Source: Cryptomeria japonica (lineage: Eukaryota; Streptophyta; Pinopsida; Cupressales; Cupressaceae). From it: a DNA stretch of 64,000 nt. This document shows positions 21,990 through 33,887 of the stretch, piece by piece. How positions within the stretch are numbered: the first letter of the stretch is position 1; every line of letters begins with the position of its first letter. The stretch is taken from the NCBI RefSeq assembly GCF_030272615.1, contig NC_081412.1:137708747-137772746 (forward strand), read 5' to 3'. The position numbers and the translations under genes were made by a program. The notes beneath the pieces are model-generated. The model worked only from the letters and a program-made list of their open reading frames with translations, searched no databases and was not told the origin of the DNA.

Positions 21990-23489
21990 TGTAAGTTCTG
22001 ATACTAAATATAAAGTACTGATGCCAATAGCTAACAAGATGAGAGGGGGGGGGTGAATCATACAAACTTAATCTTCCATAAAATCAACAGATTCAACCTC
22101 GGTAACTTATACTTCAGCAATATAACCAAAAACTACTAAACATGCAAACTCATAAACACATAATCATCATAACACATATAACACTAGATTTAACGTGGAA
22201 ACCCAAATAGGGAAAAACCACTGTGGGATTTTAGACCCACTCAGAAATATACTCTTCTAGAGTATGCTCGGTTAACAGCAAATCTTGTTAAAGATTACAA
22301 AAACATTGCTAGATGTGACCCGGTTAAGGGATTTCCCTCAGATCTGTTAGGATCTTCATTTGTTAGAAGTGACCTTGTCAAAGGATTTCAAACACTCATT
22401 TAGAATGTTACCTTGCTGGAGGGTTTACAAATAAGACTGTTAAGTCCACTCGGTTAAGAGATTTTCTGTCACTTACAAAACAACAGTAATAAAAATATAT
22501 CTGCAACTTCACATCTAAAATGCTAAAGCAGATTCTTATTTGCTCAAAACAATCTTGTCATAAGACTTATCTTGTCCCTCTGCTGAGCTCCTTACTCTGT
22601 TATTCAAACAGGTCTTCAAGCTTCTGTGCTCGGTAATCACTATGTAGCATCCCTGTGCTTACATTTGCCCGCATACATTGTTTATCAACAATTCCTTATT
22701 TATAAACAATTCGCTAGCCGCTGAATCTCCTTGATCACATTTCCCATGATCAATCTTAGCCATTAGATCTTCAAACTTGACCAGGTTCAATGTATTCTTC
22801 AATCTAAAAACATTTTACCTTGCCTAGGGACTTGCATTCCTTTCTTGGAACTTGCACCAGGTTATTGCAGTTCAATCTGAGCTGTAGATCTTCCTGCCGA
22901 TTTTCCATTGCTGTAGATCCTTAACAAACTTCATGCATGGCATACCAATCATTTATACATCTCTAGCTCATCATTGTCCTTCATTAAATAATGCTTTTAT
23001 CCATCCAATGCGATTTGTCATAACTCGGTTGTAACTCGATAAATACTAAACTTTACTCGGTAGACATTCCGCCTTCATTAACCGATATCGATAACCTTAG
23101 GGTTTACTGACTAGGTTCTTTACTTGGTGACATAGTATAGTATTAACCTTACAATCAACAACATATGTAGGATATCAAAACAATCTAAACATCATGATCT
23201 CATCATTGTCTAACTCGGTAATAGTTGCCCATTGAATATCTTATTCCTCCTCTTTCTTATCACATTCTTTCTGCGTCTTTTACCGACATCTTAATTCTCT
23301 TCAAATCAATCTTCTCAAGATATGGCAACATCATACTGAATCAGGAAATCAATTTCTTGACATCAATGACAAAATAATGTTATAAAGATAGTTATCATCC
23401 TTTTTTAGTTATATCAAATAATCTTCAACAACCTTCTCAATATCCTTATTGAAATGCTAACAATCTTTCTTTCTACTGAAATGCCAACA
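21990..23489 (-). repeat. 3' LTR of the minus-strand copia element
   Basis: Read on the minus strand it runs from TGTTGGCATTTCAGTAGAAA to AGAACTTACA. A homopolymer run inside GATTCACCCCCCC (about 22045-22060) and an interior rich in CTCGGTTAA-type phrases are shared with its partner at 28236-29738. Confidence 0.95.
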
Positions 23490-23501
23490 ATCTCCCCCTT
23501 T
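23490..23501 (-). other. Polypurine tract of the minus-strand copia element
   Basis: On the minus strand AAAGGGGGAGAT directly precedes the 3' LTR. Confidence 0.85.
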
Positions 23502-23987
23502 GGCATTGATGGCAAAACCAACTTTTGAATGGTAATACCAACAAGATATTCAAATTGATTCAGATTCAGATTGTTGTTAGACTTCTCCTATTATCCTTGA
23601 GCTGTTAAAATCTTTTGAAGTCTTCTCCATTTTTCATTCGGCTTCTAAGTTGTTGTCTTGCATTTAGTCTTCTCCGTTTTGCAATAATCTTCTCCCCCTG
23701 TCATTAGTCTTCCGTTATCTTCTTCATTTAGGGCTTTTCCATTAAGTCAACCATAGTCTTCTCCCCCTTTGACAACAATGCCAAAAAGTAAAAGAACTAA
23801 ATCATGATTTCTTCCCTTGTGAAGTGATTTGCCTTGCTGTGTATCATCTCAGTCTCGGTCAGAGCAACTTGTCTCTATTCACTATTTCTTGCACACCTTT
23901 AGAAAACTTTCTAAAGTGCATAAAGCAACATCAATCCACACATAATATTCTATAGATTCATCGAATTGATGCTTTCACTGAACTATG
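23502..23987 (-). other. Copia 3' untranslated region
   Basis: Non-coding DNA between the RNase H stop and the polypurine tract. Additional purine-rich runs (minus-strand GGGGGAGAAG type, near 23690 and 23760) resemble the terminal tract. Confidence 0.6.
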
Positions 23988-26204
23988 TCAGCGAGTAGAA
24001 GATAGGGGTAGGACCCCTAACTTGCTTATGAGATACTCAAAAGTGTCCCTTGGTAGTGGCTTTGTGAAGATGTCTGCTAATTTCTCCTTTGAATTGATAT
24101 ATTCCAGCACAACTTTCTTCTCTTGAACTTCTTCTCTGAGATAATGATACTTTATAGATATATGCTTTGTCTTAGAGTGCATTATTGGATTCTTTGAAAT
24201 GTTAATGGCGCTAGTATTATCACAGAATATAGTTACTGGCTTGGTAACCTTTTCATTTATACCTTCCAACAGTTGTTTGATCCATGCTATATTGGTACAA
24301 TTCAATGCTGCAGCAACATATTCAGCTTCTGCTGTTGACTGTGAAATACATCCTTGTTTCTTGCTAAGCCAACTCACTAGTCTTTCTCCTAAAAAGAAAG
24401 CTCCACCACTTGTGCTTTTCCTGTCATCAATGTTGCCTACCCAATCAGCATCAGTATAAAATTTTAAATCAAAATCATTCCTCTTATCATATACTAAGCC
24501 ATAATCTTCAGCGCCTCTCAGGTATCTGAAAATTCTCTTGATTGTTGTCATATGAGTTTCCTTGGGATCTGCAGAGAATCTTGCAACAATACCTACTGCA
24601 TGTGCTATATCCGGTCTGCTGTGCACAACATATTGCAACTTCCCAATCATAGATCGGTAAAGTGTCTCATGAACAGATGCAGATTCATCATTCTTTGATA
24701 GTTTATAGTTAGTAGTCATAGGAGTACTTATAGGTTTAGAATCCTCCATTCCAAATTTCTTCAAGATTTCCTTTATGTACTTGGATCGAGTATTGAAAAT
24801 CTCATCTTTCATTTGCAGTATCTGTAAACCTATAAAATACTTTATCTCACCGATTAATGACATCTCAAATTCTTTGCACATTTCATTTCCAAAATTCTTG
24901 CATAGAGAGTCATTTCCACAAAATATAATGTCATCAACAAATATGGCTGAGATAAGTATTCCATTGTCCTCATCATTCTTCATGTACATATTGTTGTTTT
25001 CACTTGTCCTTATAAAACCAATCTTGATTAAGTAAGAGTCCAATCTCTCATACCATGCTCTAGGTGCTTGTTTCAGACCATATAAAGCTTTGTTCAGTTT
25101 GCATACCTGATCTTTACTCTTGTCTTCAACAAATCCTTCAGGTTGTTCAATATAAACTTCTTCTTCTAGTATACCATTCAAAAATGCAGATTTAACATCC
25201 ATTTGATATACCTTGAAATTTTTGAAAGCAGCATATGCCAACAATGTTCTTACTCCCTCAAGTCTAGCCACAGGTGCAAAAGTCTCATCATAATCTTTTC
25301 CTTCTTCTTGAGCATAACCTTTGCAAACTAGTCTTGCTTTGTTGCGAATGACCTCACCTTTTTCATTTAACTTGTTTCTGAAAATCCACTTTGTACTGAT
25401 TACATTTTTGTCCTTTGGTCTTGGGATCAGTGTCCATGTGTCATTCTTCTTGATTTGATCAATCTCTTCTGTCATAGATTTTACCCAATCTTCACTGTTA
25501 AATGCCTCTTTTACTATTCTCGGTTCAAATTCAGATATCAGACATGTGTTCTGTCTCAGTTTGTTCCTTGTCATCACTGGATCATCCTTATCTCCTATAA
25601 TCTGACTTGATGCATGATGTCTTATGACATATTTGGCTAATATAGGCTTGGTAGGCTCTATATGATCTTCTTCATCACTCGGTAACTGGACATTATCTTC
25701 ATTTTCTTCAGCAGCTTTCTCGGTAGGACTTCTCGGTTGAACATAAATAAATTCTTCATAATCTTCTGGTTCTTTGGAATTTCCGTCATCATTTCTTTCT
25801 GCAAATTCATCAATTTTCACATTTGCACTTTCTACTATTTTGTTAGATGATTTGATCAGACATTTAAATGCTTTACTTCTAGAAGAATAACCAAGAAATG
25901 TTCCTTCCTCACTTTTCTGATCAAACTTGCCATTTCTGTCATCTTTGTGAACATAGCATCTACTTCCAAAGATTTTAAAATAACTTACATTAGTTTTCTT
26001 GTCATACCATATTTTATATGGTGTCTTCATAGTTCCTTTCTTCAGCTGAACTCGGTTCAGGGTGTAAACTGTAGTGCTAATTGCTTCTCTCCAAAATGTT
26101 TGAGGTACCCTCTTTTCTATCATCAGGGTTCTGGCACAATCTACAATTGATCTGTTTCTTCTCTTAGCTATCCCATTTTGGTGAGGTGTTCTTAGTGCAG
26201 ACAC
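23988..26204 (-). CDS. Copia integrase end, reverse transcriptase and RNase H
   Basis: A 738-residue open frame. Residues 1-75 are the end of the integrase core. The usual PQQNG..ER motif reads [11 protein letters not shown], so the third catalytic residue is Lys instead of Glu. Residues about 75-200 are the integrase C-terminus and an acidic linker. Reverse transcriptase spans about 250-490, with [47 protein letters not shown] and the catalytic FVDDIIF near 421. RNase H spans about 580-738, with [28 protein letters not shown], and [13 protein letters not shown], ending in [10 protein letters not shown]. The RT and RNase H catalytic residues are present. The frame is the C-terminal part of a polyprotein whose upstream part is broken, so it is not translated in its normal form from this copy. 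Confidence 0.9.
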   Translation of the reverse strand: MSALRTPHQNGIAKRRNRSIVDCARTLMIEKRVPQTFWREAISTTVYTLNRVQLKKGTMKTPYKIWYDKKTNVSYFKIFGSRCYVHKDDRNGKFDQKSEEGTFLGYSSRSKAFKCLIKSSNKIVESANVKIDEFAERNDDGNSKEPEDYEEFIYVQPRSPTEKAAEENEDNVQLPSDEEDHIEPTKPILAKYVIRHHASSQIIGDKDDPVMTRNKLRQNTCLISEFEPRIVKEAFNSEDWVKSMTEEIDQIKKNDTWTLIPRPKDKNVISTKWIFRNKLNEKGEVIRNKARLVCKGYAQEEGKDYDETFAPVARLEGVRTLLAYAAFKNFKVYQMDVKSAFLNGILEEEVYIEQPEGFVEDKSKDQVCKLNKALYGLKQAPRAWYERLDSYLIKIGFIRTSENNNMYMKNDEDNGILISAIFVDDIIFCGNDSLCKNFGNEMCKEFEMSLIGEIKYFIGLQILQMKDEIFNTRSKYIKEILKKFGMEDSKPISTPMTTNYKLSKNDESASVHETLYRSMIGKLQYVVHSRPDIAHAVGIVARFSADPKETHMTTIKRIFRYLRGAEDYGLVYDKRNDFDLKFYTDADWVGNIDDRKSTSGGAFFLGERLVSWLSKKQGCISQSTAEAEYVAAALNCTNIAWIKQLLEGINEKVTKPVTIFCDNTSAINISKNPIMHSKTKHISIKYHYLREEVQEKKVVLEYINSKEKLADIFTKPLPRDTFEYLISKLGVLPLSSTR

Positions 26205-26656
26205 TTGCCTTTTTATACCATGATCATTGTAGAATAAAATTCATCAGAAGTGAATTCTCCTCCTCTATCAGATCTAAGACATTTCAGTTGTCTTCCTGTT
26301 TCATTTTCAACTCTTGCCTTGTACCATTTAAACATTTGAAAATCTTTTGATTTTTCTTTTAAAAACATAACTGACATCATCCTTGAGTAATCATCCACAA
26401 ATAATATGAAATATTTATCACCATAATAACTTTGAACTTTCATGGGACCACAAAGATCAGTGTGTACTAGATCTAAAATTCCTTTAGAAGTGTAGGACTT
26501 ACTTGTAAAGCTTGATCTTGTCATCTTACCCATCTGGCATCCTCGGCACATAGCATTCTTAGGTTTTTCCAGACTCGGTAGACCTCTTACTCGGTGCTTC
26601 TTACTTATTTTGATCAAATTATCAAAATTTACATGACAAAACCTTTTATGCCATAA
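26205..26656 (-). pseudogene. Copia integrase, N-terminal part
   Basis: The frame carries the HHCC zinc finger (WHKRFCHVNFDNL ... CRGCQMGKM) and the first two catalytic acidic residues of the integrase core (LDLVHTDLCGPM and [15 protein letters not shown]). A one-base indel just downstream of the last motif (near 26215-26230) shifts it out of frame with the next ORF, which resumes at [15 protein letters not shown] at the upstream edge, near 26655, separates it from the protease region. Confidence 0.9.
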
Positions 26657-27240
26657 TCAGGTATCATCTATCTTAGCATAAAGACACTTGTTCCGAGTTG
26701 AGTGAAGATGAAATGTATTACCTCTTGTTTGTGTCCTGGTAGCAGCTAAATTTCCATGCTTGTCATGAACTTTGACAATTCCTTTCTGAAATTCTATTCG
26801 GTATCCTATATTGTTTAGCTGTGCTACACTCAACAAATTATATTTCAAACCTTCAACCCAGTATACGTCATCACATTTAGCATTGTCAAGAGGTGTTATA
26901 GATCCTTTACCTTTCATCGAACATGGTGCATCATTACCAAATCTTACATAGCCTCCATCATAGTCTTCTAATTTAACAAATTTGTGTTTATCACCTGTCA
27001 TATGATGTGAGCATCCATTGTCTATGATCCAAGAATCATTATTATTTATGTGAGATAGTAGGGCTTTTTCTTCATACCTTTCTTCATCTTATCCATCTTT
27101 AATAGCCACATAAACAACTTCCTCTATATCAGTTTCATCAGATTTGTCATCGTTGGATTCCTCATCAGCTGCTAGACATGTCTTTCTATCTCTCCTTCTG
27201 AAGTCTCGATGTCCTCTGTATTGGTTGTCTTTCTGCCTGT
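26657..27240 (-). pseudogene. Copia protease region
   Basis: The retropepsin active site reads WIIDNGCSHHMTG, where copia proteases normally have Asp-Ser-Gly; the Ser is Asn here. Downstream are VRFGNDAPCSMKGKGSI and a LKYNLLSVAQL segment typical of the protease-integrase junction. A stop near 27090 interrupts the acidic linker between gag and protease. Confidence 0.85.
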
Positions 27241-27244
27241 TATC

Positions 27245-28171
27245 TTAGTATTCTCTCTTTTCACTAGATTCTTTGTCAGGACAGTTAGAAGCCATATGTC
27301 CTATTTTATCACAATTGAAACATTTTAAAGGTAGCTTCCCTTTATACTTACCTTTTCCTCTCGGCAACCTTCTGGCTAATAATGATTCAAACTCTTCTTG
27401 CTTCTTGATTTCCTCATACAGTTTGTGAACTTCTTCCATGTTCTTACGAAATCTTTCACTTGCTCCACTGTGATTCCCTTCAGAGTACTTACTCATTCTA
27501 TCATTGTATTCATCAGATTCACCAATATGAAAAGAATTGAATGCAGATTCTACTTTATTTACCAAAGACCCACTGTTATCAAAATTACTTAACTCAAATG
27601 CATGTAGCTTACCAATAGTAGCATCCAAAGAAACCAACATGTTAGGTACAGACCTCAATTCATTGATTGCAGAGACTCGAATAGCATAAGCAGGTAGAAG
27701 GGTTCTCAACAACTTACTTGTTACATCCTTTTCTTCAATAGTTCCTCCTGCTCCTTTAATTTGATTGACAATCTCCTTGAACCTTGTATTGTATTGGGTT
27801 ATGTTCTCACCTTCATTCATTCTCATGGATTCAAGTTGTCCTCTTAGACTATCTACTTTTTCTCTTTGAACATGTTCATCACCGCCATACACAGATATGA
27901 GCTTGGTCCACATTGCTTTTGCATCATTACAACTTTCTAGATCATTAAACTCTGAGTCAGTCAATGCTGATGTTATTTTAATCATAGCTTGAATATGTTC
28001 TTGCTTTGCCTTTATCTCTTCCAAGGTCATTAGGTTGGTGCTTGGTGGTATGTAATCATTCTCCAAATAATATGTTGCATATTCTCCAATTCCTAATAAA
28101 TGCAACTTCATCCTTTTCTGCCATGTGGAGAAACCTGACTTGTTCAGCTTTGGTGCATCCCTTTTATACAT
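27245..28171 (-). CDS. Copia gag with zinc knuckle
   Basis: A 308-residue frame from ATG at 28171. It begins with a KLNKSGFSTWQKRMKLHL stretch of the plant copia gag, includes AKAMWTKLISVYGGDEH and the long helical capsid-like region with LRTLLPAYAIRVSAI, and ends with one CCHC zinc knuckle, CFNCDKIGHMASNC, near residue 285. It binds and packages element RNA in virus-like particles (family knowledge). The stop at 27245 comes just after the knuckle. In this lineage gag normally continues into the protease, so the stop is probably a later mutation rather than the true end. Confidence 0.9.
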   Translation of the reverse strand: MYKRDAPKLNKSGFSTWQKRMKLHLLGIGEYATYYLENDYIPPSTNLMTLEEIKAKQEHIQAMIKITSALTDSEFNDLESCNDAKAMWTKLISVYGGDEHVQREKVDSLRGQLESMRMNEGENITQYNTRFKEIVNQIKGAGGTIEEKDVTSKLLRTLLPAYAIRVSAINELRSVPNMLVSLDATIGKLHAFELSNFDNSGSLVNKVESAFNSFHIGESDEYNDRMSKYSEGNHSGASERFRKNMEEVHKLYEEIKKQEEFESLLARRLPRGKGKYKGKLPLKCFNCDKIGHMASNCPDKESSEKREY

Positions 28172-28221
28172 CTTTGGATCTTTTCCTCAAGTACCTTTAA
28201 ACTTTTCTTCCAGAGTCCAAA

Positions 28222-28235
28222 GCTCTGATACCAAT
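28222..28235 (-). other. Primer-binding site, initiator Met tRNA type
   Basis: On the minus strand ATTGGTATCAGAGC directly follows the 5' LTR, the standard plant copia site complementary to the 3' end of initiator methionine tRNA. Confidence 0.95.
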
Positions 28236-29738
28236 TGTAAGTTTTGATACTGAATGTAAAGTACTGATGCCAATAGCTAACAAGATGGGGGGGGGGGGGG
28301 TGAATCATACAAACTTAATCTTCCATAAAATCAACAGATTCAACCTCGGTAACTTATACTTCAGCAATATAACCAAAAACTCATAAACATGCAAACTCAT
28401 AAACACATAATCATCATAACACATATAACACCAGATTTAACATGGAAACCTAAATAGGGAAAAACCACTGTGGGATTTCGGACCCACTAAGAAATATACT
28501 CTTCTAGAGTATGCTCGGTTAAAAGTAAATCTTGTTAAAGATTACAAACACATTGCTAGATGTGACCCGGTTAAGGGATTTCCCTCAGATCTGTTAGGAT
28601 CTTCACTTTGTTAGAAGTGACCTTGTCAAAGGATTTCAAACACTCATTTATAATGTTACCTTGCTAGAGGGTTTACAAATAAGACTGTTAAGTCCACTCG
28701 GTTAAGAGATTTTCTGTCACTTACAAAACAACAGTAATAAAAATATATCTGCAACTTCACATCTAAAATGCTAAAGCAGATTCTTATTTGCTCAAAACAA
28801 TCTTGTCATAGGACTTATCTTGTCCCTCTGCTGGGCTCCTTACTCTGTTATTCAAATAGGTCTTCAAGCTTCTATGCTCAGTAATCACTATGTAGCATCC
28901 CTGTGCTTACATTTGCCCGCATACATTGTTTATCAACAATTCCTTATTTATAAACAATTCACTAACCACTGAATCTCCTTGATCACATTTCCCATGATCA
29001 ATCTTAGTCGTCAGATCTTCAAACTTGACCAGGTTCAATGTATCCTTCGATCTGAAAATGTTTTACCTTGCCTAGGGACTTGCATTCCTTTCTTGGAACT
29101 TGCACCAGGTTATTGCAGTTCAATCTGAGCTGTAGATCTTCCTGCCGATTTTCCATTGCTGTAGATCCTTAACAAACTTCATGCACGACATACCAATCAT
29201 TTATACATCTCCAGCTCATCATTGTCCTTCATTAAATAATGTTTTTATCCATCCAATGCGATCTGTCATAACTCGGTTGTAACTCGGTAAATACTAAACT
29301 TTACTCGGTAGACATTCCGCCTTCATTAATCGATATCGATAACCTTAGGGTTTACCGACTAGGTTCTTTGCTCGGTGACATAGTATAGTATTAACCTTAC
29401 AATCAACAACATATGTAGGATATCAAAACAATCTAAACATCATGATCTTATCATTGTCTAACTCAGTAATAGTTGCCCATTGAATATCTTCTTCCTCCTC
29501 TTTTCTTATCACATTCTTTCTGTGTCTTTTACCGACATCTTAATTCTCTTCAAATCAATCTTCTCAAGATATGGCAACATCATACTGAATCAGGAAATCA
29601 ATTTCTTGACATCAATGACAAAATAATGTTATAAAGATAGTTATCATCCTTTTTCAGTTATATCGAATTATCTTCAACAACCTTCTCAATATCCTTATTG
29701 AAATGCTAACAATCTTTCTTTCTACTGAAATGCCAGCA
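28236..29738 (-). repeat. 5' LTR of the minus-strand copia element
   Basis: 1503 bp; on the minus strand it starts TGCTGGCATTTCAGTAGAAA and ends ATCAAAACTTACA. The partner LTR is at 21990-23489. The run of C/G inside GATTCACCCCCC is longer here (about 28287-28300). Confidence 0.95.
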
Positions 29739-29960
29739 AGATCCCCATGCAAGAAATCAATTTTAGCATCTATTTATGATATGTTAAAATTACAAGCAAC
29801 AACAATAAATAATAGGAATGTAATAGAAGTTGGCTTCATAATAGGAGAGAATATAATTTCACCAAAATCAATTCCCTTTCTATGGGGGTAGCCCTTGACC
29901 ACTAGTCTATCCTTGTACCTCTCTAGTCAACCATCTAGTCCAAATTTATTAAATATTATA
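29739..29960 (-). pseudogene. Old copia element, upstream reverse-transcriptase piece
   Basis: The minus strand reads a copia reverse transcriptase start: WLERYKDRLVVKGYPHRKGI, IFSPIMKPTSITF, then DAKIDFLHGDL ending at the target duplication AGATC. One stop lies before DAKIDF. The reading continues, in sense, at 21989 on the other side of the inserted copia element. Upstream of about 29960 no copia homology is visible, so the rest of the old element is lost or too decayed. Confidence 0.85.
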
Positions 29961-31625
29961 ACAACCAAAAGTTATAGAATAGAAATTTAACAACTTTTCC
30001 TAATTCTAAGAAAATAAATTTATATATTTTCATGTTCAGGTGAAATTCAATCCATTAATAACTAACTTCAATTTAATTAACCATTCACTAGAAAGGAAAC
30101 ATTAACTATCAGCTATCAACTCCATAATTGAAAGTAAAGAGAGAGAGAGAAGAGTTTACAAAGTAATGAACTTCAGATGTACAATTGCTTAACTCATTAA
30201 AATTAGGAGAGGGAGAGCATCATGAAGGGATTTTTTTGCCCAACCAAAAACGTAAGTCTCCTGTATCACTTCCTATTGGAAGGGCCTCTAAGCTTGGTGT
30301 TTATAATCTACATTGACCAATCAGTCATACACTATAGGTACATCTAAACTTTACATGACACTCTAGCTAGTAGTGTATCTAGCTCTTATGAAATAGCAGA
30401 CGCATGCTAACTACTGCACCACCTTGGCCAAGGTTTCATAAATAGCATGTGGAGTGGAGTACATGTTCACCACCCTTAGCTTATTAAAAGAAGAGTTACA
30501 TACTTGCAACTTACTCAAGAGTCTAACTAACCTTCGATAAACTAATAAAAAGGGTAATAGTTTATCCCAATGATGGAGAGATTAACATTAGTTATTCCTT
30601 AGTTATATGCTAATTTGTCATACTAGGATCCAATCAGACTGTTATCTCAAGCTTCTCATGGTTACTTATTCCAGAACTAGGTTTGAATTCAAATGACAAC
30701 ATCAAATCAAATTTTTAAGGACAGAGCTAACCCAAGGGCACAACCAACCTTATTCTACATGAGTAATAATACAACAAAACAAAACTGATCAAGGAATGTA
30801 GACAACCTTAATCTGAAATCAATTATATCACATAATGGTATAGTTCAATGATCACATATTGCCTTAATATAATATCATTCTTGATATAAAATAACAATGC
30901 TACTCAAGGTATACAGTCTGCCTTTATGAAATAACAACAACGAAATGACAACTTTCATACTTCATGACTTTGATATGAGCATGTAGTTCTCTTTTCAACT
31001 ATACCATTATTTGGTATGTCAATAAGATAATTGTGGTTACATTGTCACTATATGATGCTTCAAAACAATATCAAACAGATTGAAAATAGCTATCAGCTCA
31101 AGCTTATTAACGACCTCTCTATATTAGACAATCATTACCATGTCATATATGCATTCATTGAATAAAGACTTATAACAAGTTGCAAATAATGAAATAAAAA
31201 CAGAGGCAATGGAAAACATTTCTCTTGCCTAATAATTAATAGAGATTCCAAACTTCTTTTGAGCCGGTAATAATCAACTTGAATATCAATCAATGCAACA
31301 AAGCTTTCCTACTATGGATCACACTTAGCAGTGATTCAAGCTTCCTGCCCCAAAACTCAGTTACCAAACAAGTGTAAGAACAAAAAGTTTAATGAGTTGC
31401 AGAGAAAAAGCAGTAAAGACTTGTATCATCAAGATAGCAACCCCTGACATGGATACAAATATTCAATAAATAATGATTATGCCTCAGCTTATGTTGTGTT
31501 AGCTTGATGATTAAGCACCAACATCCCAAATGTAACATTAAAAAATCACACAAGATAGCCTCCACCACCAAGATGGTGGTCACCCTGACTTATTATCAGT
31601 GGTCTCCAAGAAAAAGGCTTCATCA
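29961..31625. other. Unassigned AT-rich stretch
   Basis: No coding region, LTR or repeat that I can support, apart from a short GA run near 30140-30155. Confidence 0.5.
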
Positions 31626-31629
31626 ATAA

Positions 31630-31894
31630 CGTGATTATATATATATATATTTGTGTGTGTGTGTGTGTGCGTGTGTATGTGTGTACATACATACATACAT
31701 ACATATATATATGTATGTATGTATACATATACATGTATATATGCATATGTATACATGTATATATAGATGTATACATATGCGTATATACATGTATATGTAT
31801 ACATACATACATACATACATATATATATTATATATATACATGTATATATACACACATATAAATACATATACATATATATACATATACATATATA
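31630..31894. repeat. TATG/CATA microsatellite, first block
   Basis: Alternating purine-pyrimidine runs of ATAT, GTGT, CATA and GTAT. Long apparent ORFs on both strands (repeating Tyr-Ile-Cys-Met) are only products of the 4-bp and 6-bp periods. Confidence 0.95.
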
Positions 31895-31957
31895 TGTTGG
31901 CATGATTGGCATAACTGATATATATGAGATGGACAGTTGAAGATGAGTGACTAGGTA
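31895..31957 (+). repeat. Isolated copy of the first ~62 bp of the copia LTR
   Basis: TGTTGGCATGATTGGCATAA... to GAGTGACTAGGTA repeats the first 62 bp of the LTR that starts at 32159, with three or so differences. It is followed by a second microsatellite block instead of the rest of the LTR. Confidence 0.85.
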
Positions 31958-32158
31958 TATACATCTATATATACATATATACATGTATACATATGTGTAT
32001 ATACATGTATATGTATACATACATACATATATATATATATATATTATATATATATACACATGTATATAATATATATATACACATGTATATATACACATAT
32101 ATCTATACATATATATATACATATATATATACATATATATATACATATACATATATAT
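31958..32158. repeat. TATG/CATA microsatellite, second block
   Basis: The same simple-sequence class as 31630-31894. It ends directly against the TGTTGGC start of the full LTR. Confidence 0.9.
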
Positions 32159-33813
32159 GTTGGCATGATTGGCATAACTGATATAGATGAGATGGATAGT
32201 TGAAGATGAGTGACTAGGTAGAAGTTATGGATAGTTGACATGATCATTTATGTGTGTTGTCATTGTTGACAACTGGTGTCAATTGATTTTTGATGATGTT
32301 TATAGATGATTCTTGATGTTTGATTTGTTGGCTAAGTGAGTTGGTCTACTGGAGTTAGAGTTTGACAATTTGACAGGGTTTACTGGCAAGACTGAGAATT
32401 AGGACTTTGACCGGTAAAGCAAAGAAGTTTTAATCGAATCAGGTGATTAGTGATGATTGGTGACTTGTGGTTTGAAATATAAGATTTTATGATGGATTTG
32501 AGTATGTGACCGGAACTACATCCTGTGATGTTTACCTGAAGGCATGTTTTGAATTTCTGATAAAGTTTTGCTAGGGTTTTAGAAGGGTTTAAGTACCGGT
32601 CATGAAATCACTCAACCGGTAATGATTTTTGATATGACGGTGATTGACAATGAGTCTTCATGAAGGAGGTAACACGTCACAAACTGTGTAGAAGATTTGA
32701 ATGTTGTTTTGGCGCGATTCAAGGAAGAACTTCTTGGGAAACAACAAAACACTTAGTGGAGTGTTTTGAGGTTTTGACTTTGGTACAGATTGGATTTTTG
32801 TAATAAGTTATGATCAACCAACAATTGATATTGCATTGTAAATTGTTGTGATAATTTGGATGATGATCTGATATGATCTATATTGTAATTTCAAGATGTA
32901 ATTAGGGTTTATTGGCCGACCTAGTTGAGATGTCTATTTAGGTTGACATAGTTGATGTTTTATGCGTCGGTGGTCTTAGAAGATTGAGTTGAGCCGTCCA
33001 AGAGAAGAATGAATTCTTCCTGAGAGTTGCAGAGTGTAAGAGCATAACTGGATCTTATTTAGCAAGCCAAAAAGTGCAAGTAACATATCACTTTTTCATT
33101 GTTGTTCCCTAACAGTTACAACTTAAATCCCTTAATCGGGTAGGCCCTAACATGCCTTAAACATATAAGTCCCCTAAAAGGGTAGCTCTAAAAAAGGGTG
33201 ATAAATCCTCTCACGAGGTTGATCCTAATAGATCATTAAGCTCCTAGCTGGAGTGATAGGTAAATCCCTTAATCGTGTGACTCCTAACAGGGTCTGCTCC
33301 TAACTGGGCATATTGTAAGATCCTAACATGACGTACTTCAAAAGAGCACAAAATATTTGTGGGTACCAACTCCCATCGTGGTTTTTCCCATTTGGGTTTC
33401 CATGTCAAAAATTATGGTGCTCATGTGTGGAATATTTTTTCATATGATGTTCATGTTTTATTTTTGATTACTGGTTAAAACAGGCTATGTTTATATTTCA
33501 GAGATCTTAAAGTGGTTAACGGTATTGATGGTTAATTGATTGGTGAAGCATTCTGATCAGTTAATAAGTTGGTAAAAGTGTTTGTTGATCTGATATTGAG
33601 TTGATGGCTAATCTAATTAATAAGTTTGAATAAGTGGGAAATGATTGTCTAGATCTGATAGGGAAACTGAGAAATCTGTTAAGAAGAATTGGTTTATGTG
33701 TTGAATGTTTTCAGATATGTGATAAGTTTATTTTTGGAGTTAAAAGTTTCAGTTCTTGTTAATACTGATTCACCCCCCCTCTCAGTATTAACTAGATCCT
33801 CATTGTATTAATA
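32159..33813 (+). repeat. 5' LTR of the plus-strand copia element
   Basis: About 1.65 kb. It begins TGTTGGCATGATTGGCATAA, carries the copia-typical GATTCACCCCCCCTCTCAGT near 33767-33786, and ends just before the primer site. The exact 3' end lacks a clean CA and is uncertain by a few bases. Confidence 0.85.
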
Positions 33814-33827
33814 ATTGGTATCAAAGC
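33814..33827 (+). other. Primer-binding site, initiator Met tRNA type
   Basis: ATTGGTATCAAAGC differs from the canonical site by one G-to-A change. Confidence 0.85.
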
Positions 33828-33887
33828 ATTGTTCCTCTGTGTGTAGAAAGCTTAACCGCTTGAGTAAAAGATTCTGAGGCAGTCAAG

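Larger units (their letters stand above)
21990..29738 (-). mobile_element. Near-complete Ty1/copia retrotransposon
   Basis: 7749 bp on the minus strand, flanked by the target-site duplication AGATC (21985-21989 and 29739-29743). It has LTRs of 1500 and 1503 bp, an initiator-Met-tRNA type primer site, gag, protease, integrase, reverse transcriptase and RNase H in copia order, and a polypurine tract. The LTRs differ by an estimated 3-4% by eye. Coding is broken by three stops between gag and integrase, one frameshift near 26210, a protease active-site change and an integrase Glu-to-Lys change. The RT-RNase H frame of 738 residues is intact. It interrupts the old copia element just after that element's FLHGDL motif. 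Confidence 0.95.

Noticed and set aside
22040-22060. Poly-G runs (about 22045 and 28287) as possible G-quadruplex genes or assembly scars
   Set aside because: They are the conserved GATTCACCCCCC motif of this copia LTR type, seen also in the plus-strand copia.
31546-32247. Long overlapping ORFs on both strands (up to 190 residues of Tyr, Ile, Cys, Met, His)
   Set aside because: They are translations of a TATG/CATA microsatellite and have no protein character.
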